Origin: an uncultured cyanobacterium
Lineage (GTDB): Bacteria; Cyanobacteriota; Cyanobacteriia; PCC-6307; Cyanobiaceae
NCBI GenBank assembly: GCA_903831165.1
Contig: CAIKWV010000470.1
Location: 1-15,856 of the forward strand
DNA length: 15,856 nucleotides
Direction of reading: 5' to 3'
The notes under the pieces are model-generated. The model was not told the origin of the DNA, did not search any database, and saw nothing but the letters and a program-made list of their open reading frames with translations. The position numbers were made by a program, and so were the translations under genes. This document shows positions 7,754 to 15,570 of the stretch, piece by piece (position 1 is the stretch's first letter; each line of letters starts with the position of its first letter).

Positions 7754-8240
7754 CGAGGTGCCGGCCGCTCTGCAGCCAGTCGATGGCGAAGGCGAGCACC
7801 GCCAGGTTGATGGCCACATCGGCGACGTTGAAGATCGGGAAGTGAATCGGCACAATCTCCAGAAAATCAACCACCGAGCCCAGCCGCCAGCGATCGAGAC
7901 CGTTGCCGGCGGCACCGGCCAGCAGCAGGGACACCGCCAGACCCGACCACAACCGAGACGGCGGTTTCCATAGCAACCAGACCAGGGCCAGCAGGCTCAC
8001 CAGTGCACTGATCAGACCGAGAGCGGCACTGTTGCCGCTGAACAGGCTGAAGGCCGCGCCCGTGTTGGCCACCCGCCGCAGCTGCAGCAGCCCGGGCAGC
8101 AGGGGCAGGCTCTGACCAGGGGCGAGCTGGCCCAGGGCCCAGGCCTTGCTGAGCTGATCCAGCAGCACCACGGCGGCGGCCACGATCAGAGGCCCGAACC
8201 GACGGTTCAGGCTCAGGCGTCCAGCTGAGGGCCGTCTCAC
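7746..8240 (-). CDS. lspA: Lipoprotein signal peptidase (signal peptidase II)
   Basis: LspA is an aspartic protease of the plasma membrane that cuts the signal peptide from prolipoproteins after lipidation. The 164-residue product has four hydrophobic helices and all landmarks: DQLSKAWAL (28-36), VANTGAAFSLF (57-67), AGNGLDRWRLGSVVDFL (111-127) with catalytic Asp125, and FNVADVAIN (137-145) with catalytic Asp141. Length fits the family. The start was set at GTG 8240 because it makes a GTGA overlap with the bioY stop and the first helix follows after about 15 residues. The frame is open further upstream to 8405, but that part is only the shifted reading of bioY. The stop overlaps the FHA-PBP start by 8 bases, so lspA is the second gene of a coupled four-gene operon. 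Confidence 0.95.
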   Translation of the reverse strand: MRRPSAGRLSLNRRFGPLIVAAAVVLLDQLSKAWALGQLAPGQSLPLLPGLLQLRRVANTGAAFSLFSGNSAALGLISALVSLLALVWLLWKPPSRLWSGLAVSLLLAGAAGNGLDRWRLGSVVDFLEIVPIHFPIFNVADVAINLAVLAFAIDWLQSGRHLDG

Positions 8241-8806
8241 GACTCGATCAGCAGGATGCGCCGCAACAGCCAGGCCAGCACCGCCACGGCGCAACAGAGC
8301 AGCAGTTGGGGCAGGATCGCCAGGCTGTAACCGACCACCAGGGGCAACACGCCGCTGCCCCAGCGTCCCACCAGGGCACCGAGCAGCAGATTGCTCAGAC
8401 CGCACACCTGAATCACGATCAGGCCGACACCAGCCACCACGGCCAGGTTGAGCGGATCGCCCATGTCCGGTTGGCGAGCCAGGCGGCCACTGACCCAGGC
8501 GGCGGGCACGAACCCTGCCAGATAACCGAAGCCCGGATCCAGCAGGTAACTGATGCCCCCGCCTTCGTGGAACACCGGCAGCTGGAACAGCCCCACGCTC
8601 AGATAGGCGACCGCCGCCAATAAAGCGCTGCGGGGACCCGCCACCAGGGCCGTGAGCAGCAGGGCCGGCACCTGCAGGGTGATTCCCAGAGGTCTGAGGC
8701 TCCAGCCCGTGGCGTCATGGAAGGGGAAGGCCGATGGCACCAGGCCTCCCACCACGATCAGCAACAAACCGGCGATGGCGCCGCTCCAGGTGGCTAGGGC
8801 TCGCAA
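8237..8806 (-). CDS. bioY: Biotin transporter BioY (ECF-type substrate-binding membrane protein)
   Basis: BioY binds biotin in the membrane and brings it into the cell. The 189-residue product is very hydrophobic with about six helices. It shows the family pattern: GITLQVPALLLTALVAGPR, then AYLSVGLFQLPVFHEGGG and YLLDPGFGYLAGFVPAAW. No bioM or bioN (the ATPase and energising subunits of an ECF complex) is visible nearby, so it may work alone, as some BioY proteins do, or with subunits encoded elsewhere. The start is a TTG at 8806. No in-frame ATG or GTG lies between it and the upstream in-frame TAG at 8845-8843, and the family's N-terminus aligns at this point. Its ribosome binding site is weak (GAG). 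It is the first gene of the bioY-lspA-PBP-GTPase operon and is divergent from sipA. Confidence 0.92.
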   Translation of the reverse strand: MRALATWSGAIAGLLLIVVGGLVPSAFPFHDATGWSLRPLGITLQVPALLLTALVAGPRSALLAAVAYLSVGLFQLPVFHEGGGISYLLDPGFGYLAGFVPAAWVSGRLARQPDMGDPLNLAVVAGVGLIVIQVCGLSNLLLGALVGRWGSGVLPLVVGYSLAILPQLLLCCAVAVLAWLLRRILLIES

Positions 8807-8981
8807 CGAATCGATCTCAGGCGCGCGCCCATCCTGCTGCAGCTAGGTTCAGCTGAGAAGGGGGCGGATGCTGGGGCCGTCGATGCCGGCCCCAGCGAAC
8901 CCTGAGCCGGTGGAGCCCTGGCCCAGCGACCGTTCAGCCCGGCAGGATTCCGCCAGCGACACGTCCGTCCGCGAGAGGTTC
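8807..8981. promoter_or_regulatory. Divergent upstream region of bioY and sipA
   Basis: These 175 bases separate the chosen bioY and sipA starts and should carry the promoter of the minus-strand operon and that of sipA. A 10-base GC palindrome (GGCGCGCGCC, 8820-8829) lies just before bioY. AAGGGGGCGG directly before ATG 8868 looks like a ribosome binding site, so part of this region may instead code for a longer sipA N-terminus. No convincing -10/-35 pair is visible. Confidence 0.35.
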
Positions 8982-9296
8982 ATGAGCGACAGCACCCGGA
9001 CCGGCCTAGGCCTGCCTCCGCCCGATGAACGCTCCGCTTCTGCTGGCAGCGCGCCGCCGCCGGTATCGCCCGCTCCCCGGTTCCAGGTGGGAGATCGCGT
9101 GGTGCTGGAGGCGGTTCTGACCTATCTCAAGAGCGCCGATCCGATGCCGATGCTGCGGCCGCCGGATCTGATCGATGCCGATGAACAGGGTCAGGTGGTC
9201 GAGATCCGGGCCCTGGGCCAGCTGGCGGTGCGTTTTCGCCGCGGCACCTTTCTGATAGCCGCCCGCGATCTGCGAGCGGTCAGCGCCGAGCCCTAG
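8982..9296 (+). CDS. sipA: NblS-interacting protein SipA (DUF3148 family)
   Basis: SipA is a small beta-rich protein that binds the sensor kinase NblS and affects the response to high light and nutrient stress in cyanobacteria. The conserved core is the last ~70 residues: FQVGDRVVLEAVLTYLKSAD, PMPMLRPPDLID, GQVVEIRALGQLAVRF and RRGTFLIAARDL. From ATG 8982 the product has 104 residues, with a Ser/Pro-rich N-terminal lead of about 33. AGAGG lies just upstream, although close. A second in-frame ATG at 8868, preceded by AAGGGGGCGG, would give 142 residues with a low-complexity extension, and it cannot be excluded. The stop shares the CTAG palindrome with the convergent M16 gene. The MPMLRPPDL signature is very characteristic, and the assignment relies on my memory of the DUF3148 pattern. 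Confidence 0.85.
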   Translation: MSDSTRTGLGLPPPDERSASAGSAPPPVSPAPRFQVGDRVVLEAVLTYLKSADPMPMLRPPDLIDADEQGQVVEIRALGQLAVRFRRGTFLIAARDLRAVSAEP

Positions 9297-10606
9297 GGAC
9301 GGCGAGCGGCAAAAGATGAACGCTCCCAGGCTCCGGCGGCGGCAGCCAGGGCCGTAGCCGGACCCACCAGGCTCAGCGATGGCTGGCACAGCCAGGTGGC
9401 GGCGACCTGGCGGATCGCCTCGGGGCTGAGCTGATCCGCCCGCTGCAGGCAGCGGTCCACATGGTCGAATGGCAGACCATGGCTGAGCACCAGGGCCAGC
9501 CGTTCGGCGATCTGGGAGCAGGTCTGGCGCCCCATGGCGTCCTGACCGCGGTATTTGGCCAGGGCCAGGGCGAGTTCCGCTGCCGCCAACGGTTGCTCCA
9601 TCACCCGCTGCCATTCCTGCAGCAGACATTCGGTCGCTTCCGCGGCCCGATCGGCGGAGGTGGACAGGTGCATCACGAAGGGCGAGGCACCGCAGCGAGC
9701 CGGCAGGTGCACGCCGACGTCGTAGGCCAGGCCTCGTTCCTCCCGCATCGTCACGAACAGCCGCGAGGACATGCCCAGACCCAGATGGGCCTGGAGCAGA
9801 CGCAGGGCCACTGCATCGTCATGGCCCAGGGGCACGGTGGGGCAGCCCAGCATCAACACCAGCTGCTCGGTGTCCTGCTCCAGTTGCGCCAGTTGGGAGA
9901 CGGGTGCGGTGCTGTTCCACCGCCCCGAGCTGGCCTGCGGGCGGGGCAGGGAAGTCGGCCAGGGTTCACCCCCCAGGCCCTGCTCGAGATGGCGGACCAG
10001 ATCATCCGGAATCTCACCGCTGAGCACCAGCACCGCGCCGGCCTGCCCCAGCTGGTGCACCAAGGGCCGCAGTTCGGCGTTGGAGAGGGACTCCAGATCG
10101 GACTCCACCCCCAGGGGATCGTGGCCGTAAGGACCGCTGCCGTAGAGGCTGTGACGCAACTGGTCGTGGGCCAGCTGGAAGGGGTCTTCGCGCTGGCGCT
10201 GCAGGGTCTGGAGGTTCAGCTGGCGTTCGAGATCCAGCTGGTCGGCCTGGAGCTGGGGCTGGCGCACCATGGCCAGCAGCAGGGGCAACAGGCTGGCGGC
10301 ATCGGCGGCGGCGCACTTGAGGCCGATCACCAGGGCATCCTCCAGGGCCTCGGCCCGCAGACCCGCCCCGGCCCCTTCCACCAGATCGGCCAGGGCCTCG
10401 GCATCAAGATCGGCGCAGCCGCGGGTCATCAGACCGGCCAACAACTGATGGGCACCCCGGCCGCCACCGGGATCGGCGCTGCTGCCCCCCCGGATCGCCA
10501 GGCGGGCCGAGAGGATCGCCGGACCCTGGCGAGGCAGCAGCTGGACCGGCAGACCGCCGGCCAGGCTCAGGGATTCAGCCTGTGGTGTGGATTGGGCTGG
10601 GCTCAT
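9293..10606 (-). CDS. M16 (insulinase/processing peptidase) family protein, non-catalytic type
   Basis: A 437-residue protein with the two-lobed M16 peptidase fold. At the position of the zinc motif HxxEH it reads HQLLA (residues 53-57, within GGGRGAHQLLAGLMTRG), so the catalytic Glu and second His are gone. The C-terminal lobe keeps the substrate-contact motif REERGLAYDVG. This is the usual pattern of a partner subunit that pairs with an active M16 protein, as in mitochondrial processing peptidase alpha/beta and bacterial pairs, and the active partner is encoded directly upstream. The ATG at 10606 overlaps the upstream gene's TGA as ATGA, so the two are translationally coupled and probably made in equal amounts. 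The stop (TAG) shares CTAG with sipA. No signal peptide is visible, so a cytoplasmic location is likely. Substrate unknown. Confidence 0.9.
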   Translation of the reverse strand: MSPAQSTPQAESLSLAGGLPVQLLPRQGPAILSARLAIRGGSSADPGGGRGAHQLLAGLMTRGCADLDAEALADLVEGAGAGLRAEALEDALVIGLKCAAADAASLLPLLLAMVRQPQLQADQLDLERQLNLQTLQRQREDPFQLAHDQLRHSLYGSGPYGHDPLGVESDLESLSNAELRPLVHQLGQAGAVLVLSGEIPDDLVRHLEQGLGGEPWPTSLPRPQASSGRWNSTAPVSQLAQLEQDTEQLVLMLGCPTVPLGHDDAVALRLLQAHLGLGMSSRLFVTMREERGLAYDVGVHLPARCGASPFVMHLSTSADRAAEATECLLQEWQRVMEQPLAAAELALALAKYRGQDAMGRQTCSQIAERLALVLSHGLPFDHVDRCLQRADQLSPEAIRQVAATWLCQPSLSLVGPATALAAAAGAWERSSFAARRP

Positions 10607-11877
10607 GCCGGCACCGCCTCGAGGATGAAGGCCTGGCTGGGATCGAGTCGCGTCAACGCCTCGTCCCTCAGTCGGGCCGGGGACCAGCGCTCTAGCAGTT
10701 CCAACGGTTGTTGCAGGGACTGGCGGCGGCCCCAGAGGGAGCTGTTGCCGATCAGTCCGGCCACGTTGCCCGCCGATTCGAGGCCGAAGCGATAGGCGTT
10801 GGCCACGAGCCGCTGCGCCCGTTGCCATTCCGCCTGGCCGATCTCCTGGGCCATCAGCTCGTTCCAGACCTCCTGGATGGCCTGGCGGACCTCCGGCAGT
10901 TCCTCCGGTTCACAGACCGCTTCCAGCAGGGCCAGGCTGCCGCTTTCCATCGGGTGCAGGTCGAGGTCGATGCTCTCGACGATGCGCAACTGCTCGCGCA
11001 GCCGTTCCACCAGGCGGCTGCGGCGGCCTTCCGCCAGCACGGTGGTGGCCAGATCGGCCCCCATCACCCCCTCGAGATCATCGGCTGCGGGCTGCCACCA
11101 GGCCATCAGCAGTCGGGCCGCCTCCAGCCGCGGCAACTCCAGCCGGTCTTCCCCCTGAATCAACTGCAACGTTGCCGGTGGCGGCGCCTCCAGCGCTGGT
11201 GGCAGTTCTGCCAGGGGACCGTCGGCAATGCGGCGGGCCAGCTGCCCATCTGCCACGGCACCGCTGATCGCCAGCACGCAGCGCCCGCCGCCGTACAGAC
11301 GCCGATGGAAGGCCGCCATGGCTGCGGGGTCATGGCCAAGCAAGGCCTGGCGCTGGCCAAGGATCGGTTGGCCATAGGGATGGCCAGGACAGGCCTGGGC
11401 CAGAAGCCGCTGCAGGGCCACCTCTTCCGGCTGGTCCTCACTCTGGGTCAGTTCCTCCAGCACCACCTGGCGCTCCATCGCGAAGGCTTCGGCCTCGAGC
11501 CGGGGGTGGAGCACCAGATCCAGCAGCAGATCGAGGGCCTCCGCTGCCGCCTGCGGCGGAATCAGCACGTGGTAGTGGACGTCATCAAAGCCGGTGGCGG
11601 CGTTGCTGTTGCCGCCCAGTGCCTCGACGCGCCGATCGAACTCACCGGCCGCCAGTCCTTCACTGCCCTTGAACACCATGTGCTCCAGGAAATGGGCCAT
11701 GCCGCTTTCGCCCGGCCGCTCCCAGGCGCTGCCGGCCCGGCACCAGAAATCAAGGCAGACCAGCGGCGCGTCGGCCAACGGCAGACTCACCAGTTCGGCA
11801 CCGTTGGCCAGCCGCTGGCGTTCGGGTTCACCCAGACCAGGCAGCAACGGCCCGCTACAAGCTTGAGGAAGACTCAC
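10603..11877 (-). CDS. M16 family zinc metallopeptidase, catalytic type
   Basis: A 424-residue M16 peptidase with intact active site: H62-F-L-E65-H66 in [12 protein letters not shown], then [16 protein letters not shown] and, about 75 residues after the motif, [12 protein letters not shown] with the third zinc ligand (Glu141 or Glu142). HPYGQPILG, typical of the family, follows. It probably degrades or trims peptides together with the inactive M16 protein encoded immediately downstream (ATGA overlap). The start is a GTG at 11877, chosen because the family's leading strand ([13 protein letters not shown]) begins about 20 residues later and no in-frame ATG lies between it and the zinc motif. 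The open frame continues upstream to 12132, but that is antisense to pcyA. No export signal is seen. The gene is divergent from pcyA across 43 bases. Confidence 0.92.
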   Translation of the reverse strand: MSLPQACSGPLLPGLGEPERQRLANGAELVSLPLADAPLVCLDFWCRAGSAWERPGESGMAHFLEHMVFKGSEGLAAGEFDRRVEALGGNSNAATGFDDVHYHVLIPPQAAAEALDLLLDLVLHPRLEAEAFAMERQVVLEELTQSEDQPEEVALQRLLAQACPGHPYGQPILGQRQALLGHDPAAMAAFHRRLYGGGRCVLAISGAVADGQLARRIADGPLAELPPALEAPPPATLQLIQGEDRLELPRLEAARLLMAWWQPAADDLEGVMGADLATTVLAEGRRSRLVERLREQLRIVESIDLDLHPMESGSLALLEAVCEPEELPEVRQAIQEVWNELMAQEIGQAEWQRAQRLVANAYRFGLESAGNVAGLIGNSSLWGRRQSLQQPLELLERWSPARLRDEALTRLDPSQAFILEAVPA

Positions 11878-11920
11878 AGACGCATGGCAGGATCGACATT
11901 CTGCTGGCTGCAGGGCCGCG
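11878..11920. promoter_or_regulatory. 43-base divergent spacer between the M16 pair and pcyA
   Basis: Two divergent transcription units start within 43 bases, so their promoters must overlap each other or reach into the opposite gene. I see no clear promoter boxes. A CAGGG about seven bases before pcyA is a weak ribosome binding site. Confidence 0.3.
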
Positions 11921-12673
11921 ATGATCCGTTCCACCCCCGCCAGTCCCCCCGGGTTCGGCGGCATCCACCCCCTGGTCGATGCCCTGGCCGAGCGGATTCG
12001 CCAGTGCCGCCAACAGCTTCCCGCGTTGGAGCCGCTGGAGATCGACGCGGATCTCGAAGCGATCAGCGGCAGCCTCGACGGTGAGGATCTGTTCATCCGC
12101 AACGAGGTCCACCGCTGCCGTGGTCTGCGCAAGCTGCACCTGGAAACCGCCCGACTCGGTCGTGGTCTGCAGATCCTGCATTGCGTCTTCTTCCCTGATC
12201 CTCGCTACGACCTGCCGGTCTTCGGCGCCGACATCGTCGCCGGCCCGGCGGGGGTCTCGGCGGCGATCGCCGATCTCTCGCCGGTCAGCGGAGCCCTGCC
12301 TGAGGGCATCGAGCGGGCTCTGAGTCAGCAGTTGCGGCCGTCCTTTTCCCAGCCGCGGGAGCTGCCGGCCTGGGGCTCGATCTTTTCGCCCCATGTGCTG
12401 TTCGTGCGGCCGGCCGACGCCGGCGAAGAGCAGCTGTTCATCGAAGCGGTCGTCGGCCTGCTGCAGGTGCTTGCGGCGGCGGTGTCGGTCGGCGCACCTC
12501 AGGCGATCGATGATGCCGCTACGGTTGACCGCTGGCAGGGGCAGCTGGACTATTGCAGGCAGCAGAAACAGAACGACAAGACCCGCCGGGTCCTGGAAAA
12601 GGCGTTCAACCCGGCCTGGGCGGACCGTTACATCGAGGATCTGCTGTTCGACGACCCACCCGCCCTCTGCTGA
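11921..12673 (+). CDS. pcyA: Phycocyanobilin:ferredoxin oxidoreductase PcyA
   Basis: PcyA reduces biliverdin IX-alpha by four electrons from ferredoxin to phycocyanobilin, the chromophore of phycobilisomes and phytochromes. The 250-residue product matches the family throughout. [10 protein letters not shown] carries Glu75, ILHCVFFP His87 and FGADIVAGP Asp104; these correspond to the catalytic Glu76, His88 and Asp105 of the Synechocystis enzyme. [11 protein letters not shown] and the C-terminal [20 protein letters not shown] are further hallmarks. Length is normal. The ATG at 11921 places homology at the expected distance. The gene supplies the chromophore for the Cys of subunits such as ApcF encoded at the window start. 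Its 3' end overlaps or abuts devB, whose start is unclear, so pcyA may be co-transcribed with the devBCA exporter genes. Confidence 0.97.
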   Translation: MIRSTPASPPGFGGIHPLVDALAERIRQCRQQLPALEPLEIDADLEAISGSLDGEDLFIRNEVHRCRGLRKLHLETARLGRGLQILHCVFFPDPRYDLPVFGADIVAGPAGVSAAIADLSPVSGALPEGIERALSQQLRPSFSQPRELPAWGSIFSPHVLFVRPADAGEEQLFIEAVVGLLQVLAAAVSVGAPQAIDDAATVDRWQGQLDYCRQQKQNDKTRRVLEKAFNPAWADRYIEDLLFDDPPALC

Positions 12674-13557
12674 TCGCGCTGGCGCTGCTCGCAGCCGTTG
12701 GCGGTGTCCTGTTTCTCACCCGTGATCGCTGGATGCCCAAGGCCCGGCCGACGCGCCCGGCCCCGGTGCAGCGGCCCCAAGCACCCGAGCCCGTGGCGGC
12801 CCTGGGCAAGCTGGAACCGGCCGGTGACATCCGGGTGCTGGCCGCTCCGATCATCGGCATCGGTGGCAGTCCCCGGCTCAAGGAATTGCTGGTGGAAGAG
12901 GGCCAGCGGGTAAGCGCCGGTTCGGTCCTCGCCCGTTTTGACAACGGACCTTCCCAGCGGGCTGAGCACACGCTTCTGATGGTCAGGATCAGCAACCTCG
13001 AGCGTCGTCTGGCCCTCGACAGTCGCGAAATCGAGCGCTACCGGCGCCTGACGGCGGCCGGTGCCTACGCGGTCGATGAGCTGGATCGCCGCGAACAGAC
13101 CCACCTGTTGCTGCAGGGTCAGTTGCAGGAGGCCAGGGCCCAGTTGGTGCGGGTCGACTCCGATCTGGTCAACACCGAGCTCAAGTCCCCCATCAACGGC
13201 ACCGTGCTGCGCATCCACAGCCGGGTGGGGGAGCGCCCCGGCGACAAGGGCATCCTCGAGATCGGCGACAGCGATCGCATGGAGGCGATGGTCGAGGTCT
13301 ACGAGAGCGACATCAACAGAGTGCGGGTGGGTGCCAGGGCCAGCTTGAGCAGCGAGAACGGCGGCTTCAGTGGCAACCTCAGCGGTGTCGTCAGCCGCAT
13401 CAGCCCGCAAGTGCGCCAGCGGGATGTGCTCTCCACCGACCCCACCGGCGATGCTGACGCCCGGGTGGTGGAAGTGCGGGTGCGCCTCGATCCCAGCGAT
13501 GCCCAGAAAGTGGAGGCCCTGACGGGACTCAAGGTGATTGCCCGCTTCCAGCCGTGA
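12553..13557 (+). CDS. devB: DevB-type membrane fusion protein of an ABC exporter
   Basis: A periplasmic adaptor of the HlyD/DevB family that links the DevCA transporter to an outer-membrane channel. The frame shows a membrane anchor ([18 protein letters not shown]), then [13 protein letters not shown], a lipoyl-like half motif ([21 protein letters not shown]), a coiled-coil hairpin (about residues 140-205, rich in Arg, Glu, Leu), the second lipoyl half ([20 protein letters not shown]) and a beta-barrel domain ending [13 protein letters not shown]. The start is the problem. The only canonical starts are TTG 12553, 121 bases inside pcyA, and ATG 12733, which would delete the anchor. A CTG at 12670 overlaps the pcyA TGA as CTGA and would start just before the anchor. 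I give the longest frame; the true start may be 12670. The next gene, devC, follows 13 bases after the stop. Confidence 0.85.
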   Translation: MQAAETERQDPPGPGKGVQPGLGGPLHRGSAVRRPTRPLLIALALLAAVGGVLFLTRDRWMPKARPTRPAPVQRPQAPEPVAALGKLEPAGDIRVLAAPIIGIGGSPRLKELLVEEGQRVSAGSVLARFDNGPSQRAEHTLLMVRISNLERRLALDSREIERYRRLTAAGAYAVDELDRREQTHLLLQGQLQEARAQLVRVDSDLVNTELKSPINGTVLRIHSRVGERPGDKGILEIGDSDRMEAMVEVYESDINRVRVGARASLSSENGGFSGNLSGVVSRISPQVRQRDVLSTDPTGDADARVVEVRVRLDPSDAQKVEALTGLKVIARFQP

Positions 13558-13570
13558 GGGCTCTGAACCG

Positions 13571-14740
13571 ATGAGTGGCCTCTGGCAAAACCGTCGCATC
13601 CCCCTGGCCTGGCTGCTGCTTACTCGTCAGCCGGCCCGCTTGGCGGTGGCCCTGGCCGGCATTGCCTTCGCCGGCATCCTGATGTTCATGCAGCTGGGAT
13701 TCCGGGACGGGCTGTTCGACGCCAGCGTCACGATTCACAAGCTGTTCGATGCCGACCTGGTGTTGATGAGCCCGCGCACGATGAGTTCCATCGGCATGGC
13801 CGGCTTCCCCCGTCGACGGCTGGTCCAGGCGATGGCCGATCCGGCGGTGGTCGGCACCACGCCGGTGCACTGGAACCTCCTGCTCTGGCGCAATCCCGAA
13901 ACCCGCCGCACCCGCTCGATCCTGACGATCGGCTTCGAACCCGGCGATCCACTGTTCACCGATCCCAGCCTGCGCCAGAAGGCCCATGTGCTGAACCAGG
14001 AAGGCCGGGTTCTGTTCGATGAGCGCTCGCGGCCGGAGTTCGGACCGATCGGCAGCTGGTTCCGCCAGGGCCGCAAGGTGGAAACCGAGGTGGCGGGCAA
14101 ACGGGTGCGGGTCGGAGGGCTGGTGGCCTTGGGCCCTTCCTTCGGTGCCGACGGCAACATGCTGACCAGCAGTGAAACCTTCCTGCGGCTGATGCCCAAC
14201 ACGCCGCCCGGCAGCATTGAGCTGGGTCTGATCCGGCTCCAGAACGGCTCCGATCCGTTGCTGGTGGCCGAGCGCCTGCGGCAGAAGCTGCCCGATGACG
14301 TGGCGGTGTACACCAAGCAGGGCTTCGAGGAGTTCGAGAAGAACTACTGGCGCAGCAGCACGGCGATCGGCTTCATCTTCACCCTGGGGGCGGCGATGGG
14401 CTTCATCGTTGGCTGTGTGATCGTCTATCAGATCCTCTACTCCGACGTCAGTGACCATCTGCCCGAATACGCCACCTTGATGGCGATGGGCTATCCGTTG
14501 ACCACCCTGCTCGGGGTGGTGGCTCGTGAGGGGCTGTTGCTCGCGGTGCTGGGCTATCTGCCGGCCTGGTTTGCTGGCCAGGGCCTCTATGCCTTGGTGC
14601 GCCATGGCACCAAACTGCCGGTTGAGATGAACAGTGAGCGCTCCGTGCTGGTGTTTGCCCTGATTCTGGCCATGTGCATGGGTTCGGCCGCCATGGCGAT
14701 GCGCAAGCTGGCCGATGCCGATCCGGCCGAGATTTTCTGA
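13571..14740 (+). CDS. devC: DevC-type ABC exporter permease
   Basis: A 389-residue permease of the FtsX/MacB-like class that forms the membrane part of the DevBCA exporter. It has one N-terminal helix (about 22-44), a large soluble domain of about 210 residues expected in the periplasm, and three more helices clustered at the C-terminus (about 268-290, 316-342 and 355-378). Typical DevC sequence includes QPARLAVALAGIAFAGIL, FMQLGFRDGLFDAS near the start and YQILYSDVSDHLPEYATLMAMGY near the third quarter; the latter is the contact loop to the ATPase. The ATG at 13571 is preceded by GAGGG about 11 bases upstream. DevBCA with the TolC-like HgdD exports glycolipids in heterocyst formers. A unicellular host would use it for another substrate, which the sequence does not reveal. 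Only five bases separate it from devA. Confidence 0.93.
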   Translation: MSGLWQNRRIPLAWLLLTRQPARLAVALAGIAFAGILMFMQLGFRDGLFDASVTIHKLFDADLVLMSPRTMSSIGMAGFPRRRLVQAMADPAVVGTTPVHWNLLLWRNPETRRTRSILTIGFEPGDPLFTDPSLRQKAHVLNQEGRVLFDERSRPEFGPIGSWFRQGRKVETEVAGKRVRVGGLVALGPSFGADGNMLTSSETFLRLMPNTPPGSIELGLIRLQNGSDPLLVAERLRQKLPDDVAVYTKQGFEEFEKNYWRSSTAIGFIFTLGAAMGFIVGCVIVYQILYSDVSDHLPEYATLMAMGYPLTTLLGVVAREGLLLAVLGYLPAWFAGQGLYALVRHGTKLPVEMNSERSVLVFALILAMCMGSAAMAMRKLADADPAEIF

Positions 14741-14745
14741 ACACC

Positions 14746-15534
14746 ATGCTCTCCAGCCTGATCACCGGTGGCGTCACCGCCAGCGCAGCTCTTGAGCCCT
14801 GCGTGAAGCTTGAAGGCCTGAACCATTGGTATGGCAGCGGCTCCAATCGCCGCCAGGTCATTCAAGGGGTGGACCTGACGATCAACCCTGGCGAAGTGGT
14901 GCTGCTGACAGGGCCCTCGGGCTGCGGCAAGACCACTCTGCTGACCCTGGTGGGGGCCCTGCGCCAGGTGATGGAGGGGTCGGTGCGGGTGTTCGGGCTG
15001 GAGCTCAATGGTTCCAGCCGGGGCGAACGCCAGCAGCTGCGGCGGGCGATCGGCATGATTTTCCAGGGGCACAACCTGCTGCGCTGCCTGAGTGCCGAAC
15101 AGAACGTGCAGATGGGTGCGGATCTGCTGCCAGGGCTCGGCTATCGAGCCCGCCGCGATCTGGCCCGTGAATGGTTGCGGGCCGTGGGGCTGGACGATCA
15201 CCTGGGCAAGTTGCCCCACGACCTCTCCGGCGGCCAGAAGCAGCGGGTGGCCATCGCCCGCGCCCTGGCGGCCCAGCCCCGCCTGCTGCTGGCCGATGAA
15301 CCCACCGCCGCACTCGATAGCCGAACCGGGCGGGAGGTGGTGGACCTGCTCAAGGGTCTGGCGCGCAATCAGGCCTGTGCGGTGTTGATGGTGACCCACG
15401 ATCCCCGCATCCTCGACATCGCCGATCGGGTCGTGCGCATGGAGGACGGCCGCCTGATCGATGGCGGTCTTGGCGAACGGCTCTGGGGGGCTGATCGGCT
15501 TCCCGATGGCGGTCCTGCCGCAGTCGAGAGCTAA
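14746..15534 (+). CDS. devA: DevA-type ABC exporter ATPase
   Basis: The ATP-hydrolysing subunit that drives the DevBC exporter from the cytoplasm. The 262-residue protein has every ABC motif: Walker A GPSGCGKT (56-63), Q-loop Gln107 in MIFQGHNLL, signature LSGGQ (160-164), Walker B LLLADE (180-185) and switch His218 in MVTHDPR. It belongs to the MacB/LolD-like class that works with FtsX-type permeases, matching its neighbour. An extra ~20 residues precede the ABC core. The ATG at 14746 is 5 bases after the devC stop and lacks a strong ribosome binding site of its own, so translation probably depends on devC. The C-terminus has a Gly/Asp-rich tail. No outer-membrane channel gene is in the window. 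Confidence 0.95.
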   Translation: MLSSLITGGVTASAALEPCVKLEGLNHWYGSGSNRRQVIQGVDLTINPGEVVLLTGPSGCGKTTLLTLVGALRQVMEGSVRVFGLELNGSSRGERQQLRRAIGMIFQGHNLLRCLSAEQNVQMGADLLPGLGYRARRDLAREWLRAVGLDDHLGKLPHDLSGGQKQRVAIARALAAQPRLLLADEPTAALDSRTGREVVDLLKGLARNQACAVLMVTHDPRILDIADRVVRMEDGRLIDGGLGERLWGADRLPDGGPAAVES

Positions 15535-15570
15535 GGTGAATCACCGAACATCCACGGAACGCTTCACCGC

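Noticed and set aside
4623..7810. Plus-strand open frames of about 240, 318 and 191 codons opposite the GTPase and PBP genes.
   Set aside because: Mirror frames of well-supported minus-strand genes; low-complexity Gln/Ala/Gly composition.
8840..8855. Short inverted repeat CAGCT-6-AGCTG between bioY and sipA as an operator.
   Set aside because: Only five bases per arm in a GC-rich region, with no supporting promoter boxes.
9461..12084. Long plus-strand open frames (about 444 and 458 codons) opposite the M16 genes.
   Set aside because: They mirror the codon phase of the GC-rich minus-strand genes, are rich in Gln/Gly/His, and show no recognisable domain.
13529..14605. Minus-strand open frame of about 358 codons opposite devC.
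   Set aside because: Antisense shadow of a clear ABC permease; composition is His/Gln/Arg-rich with no motif.
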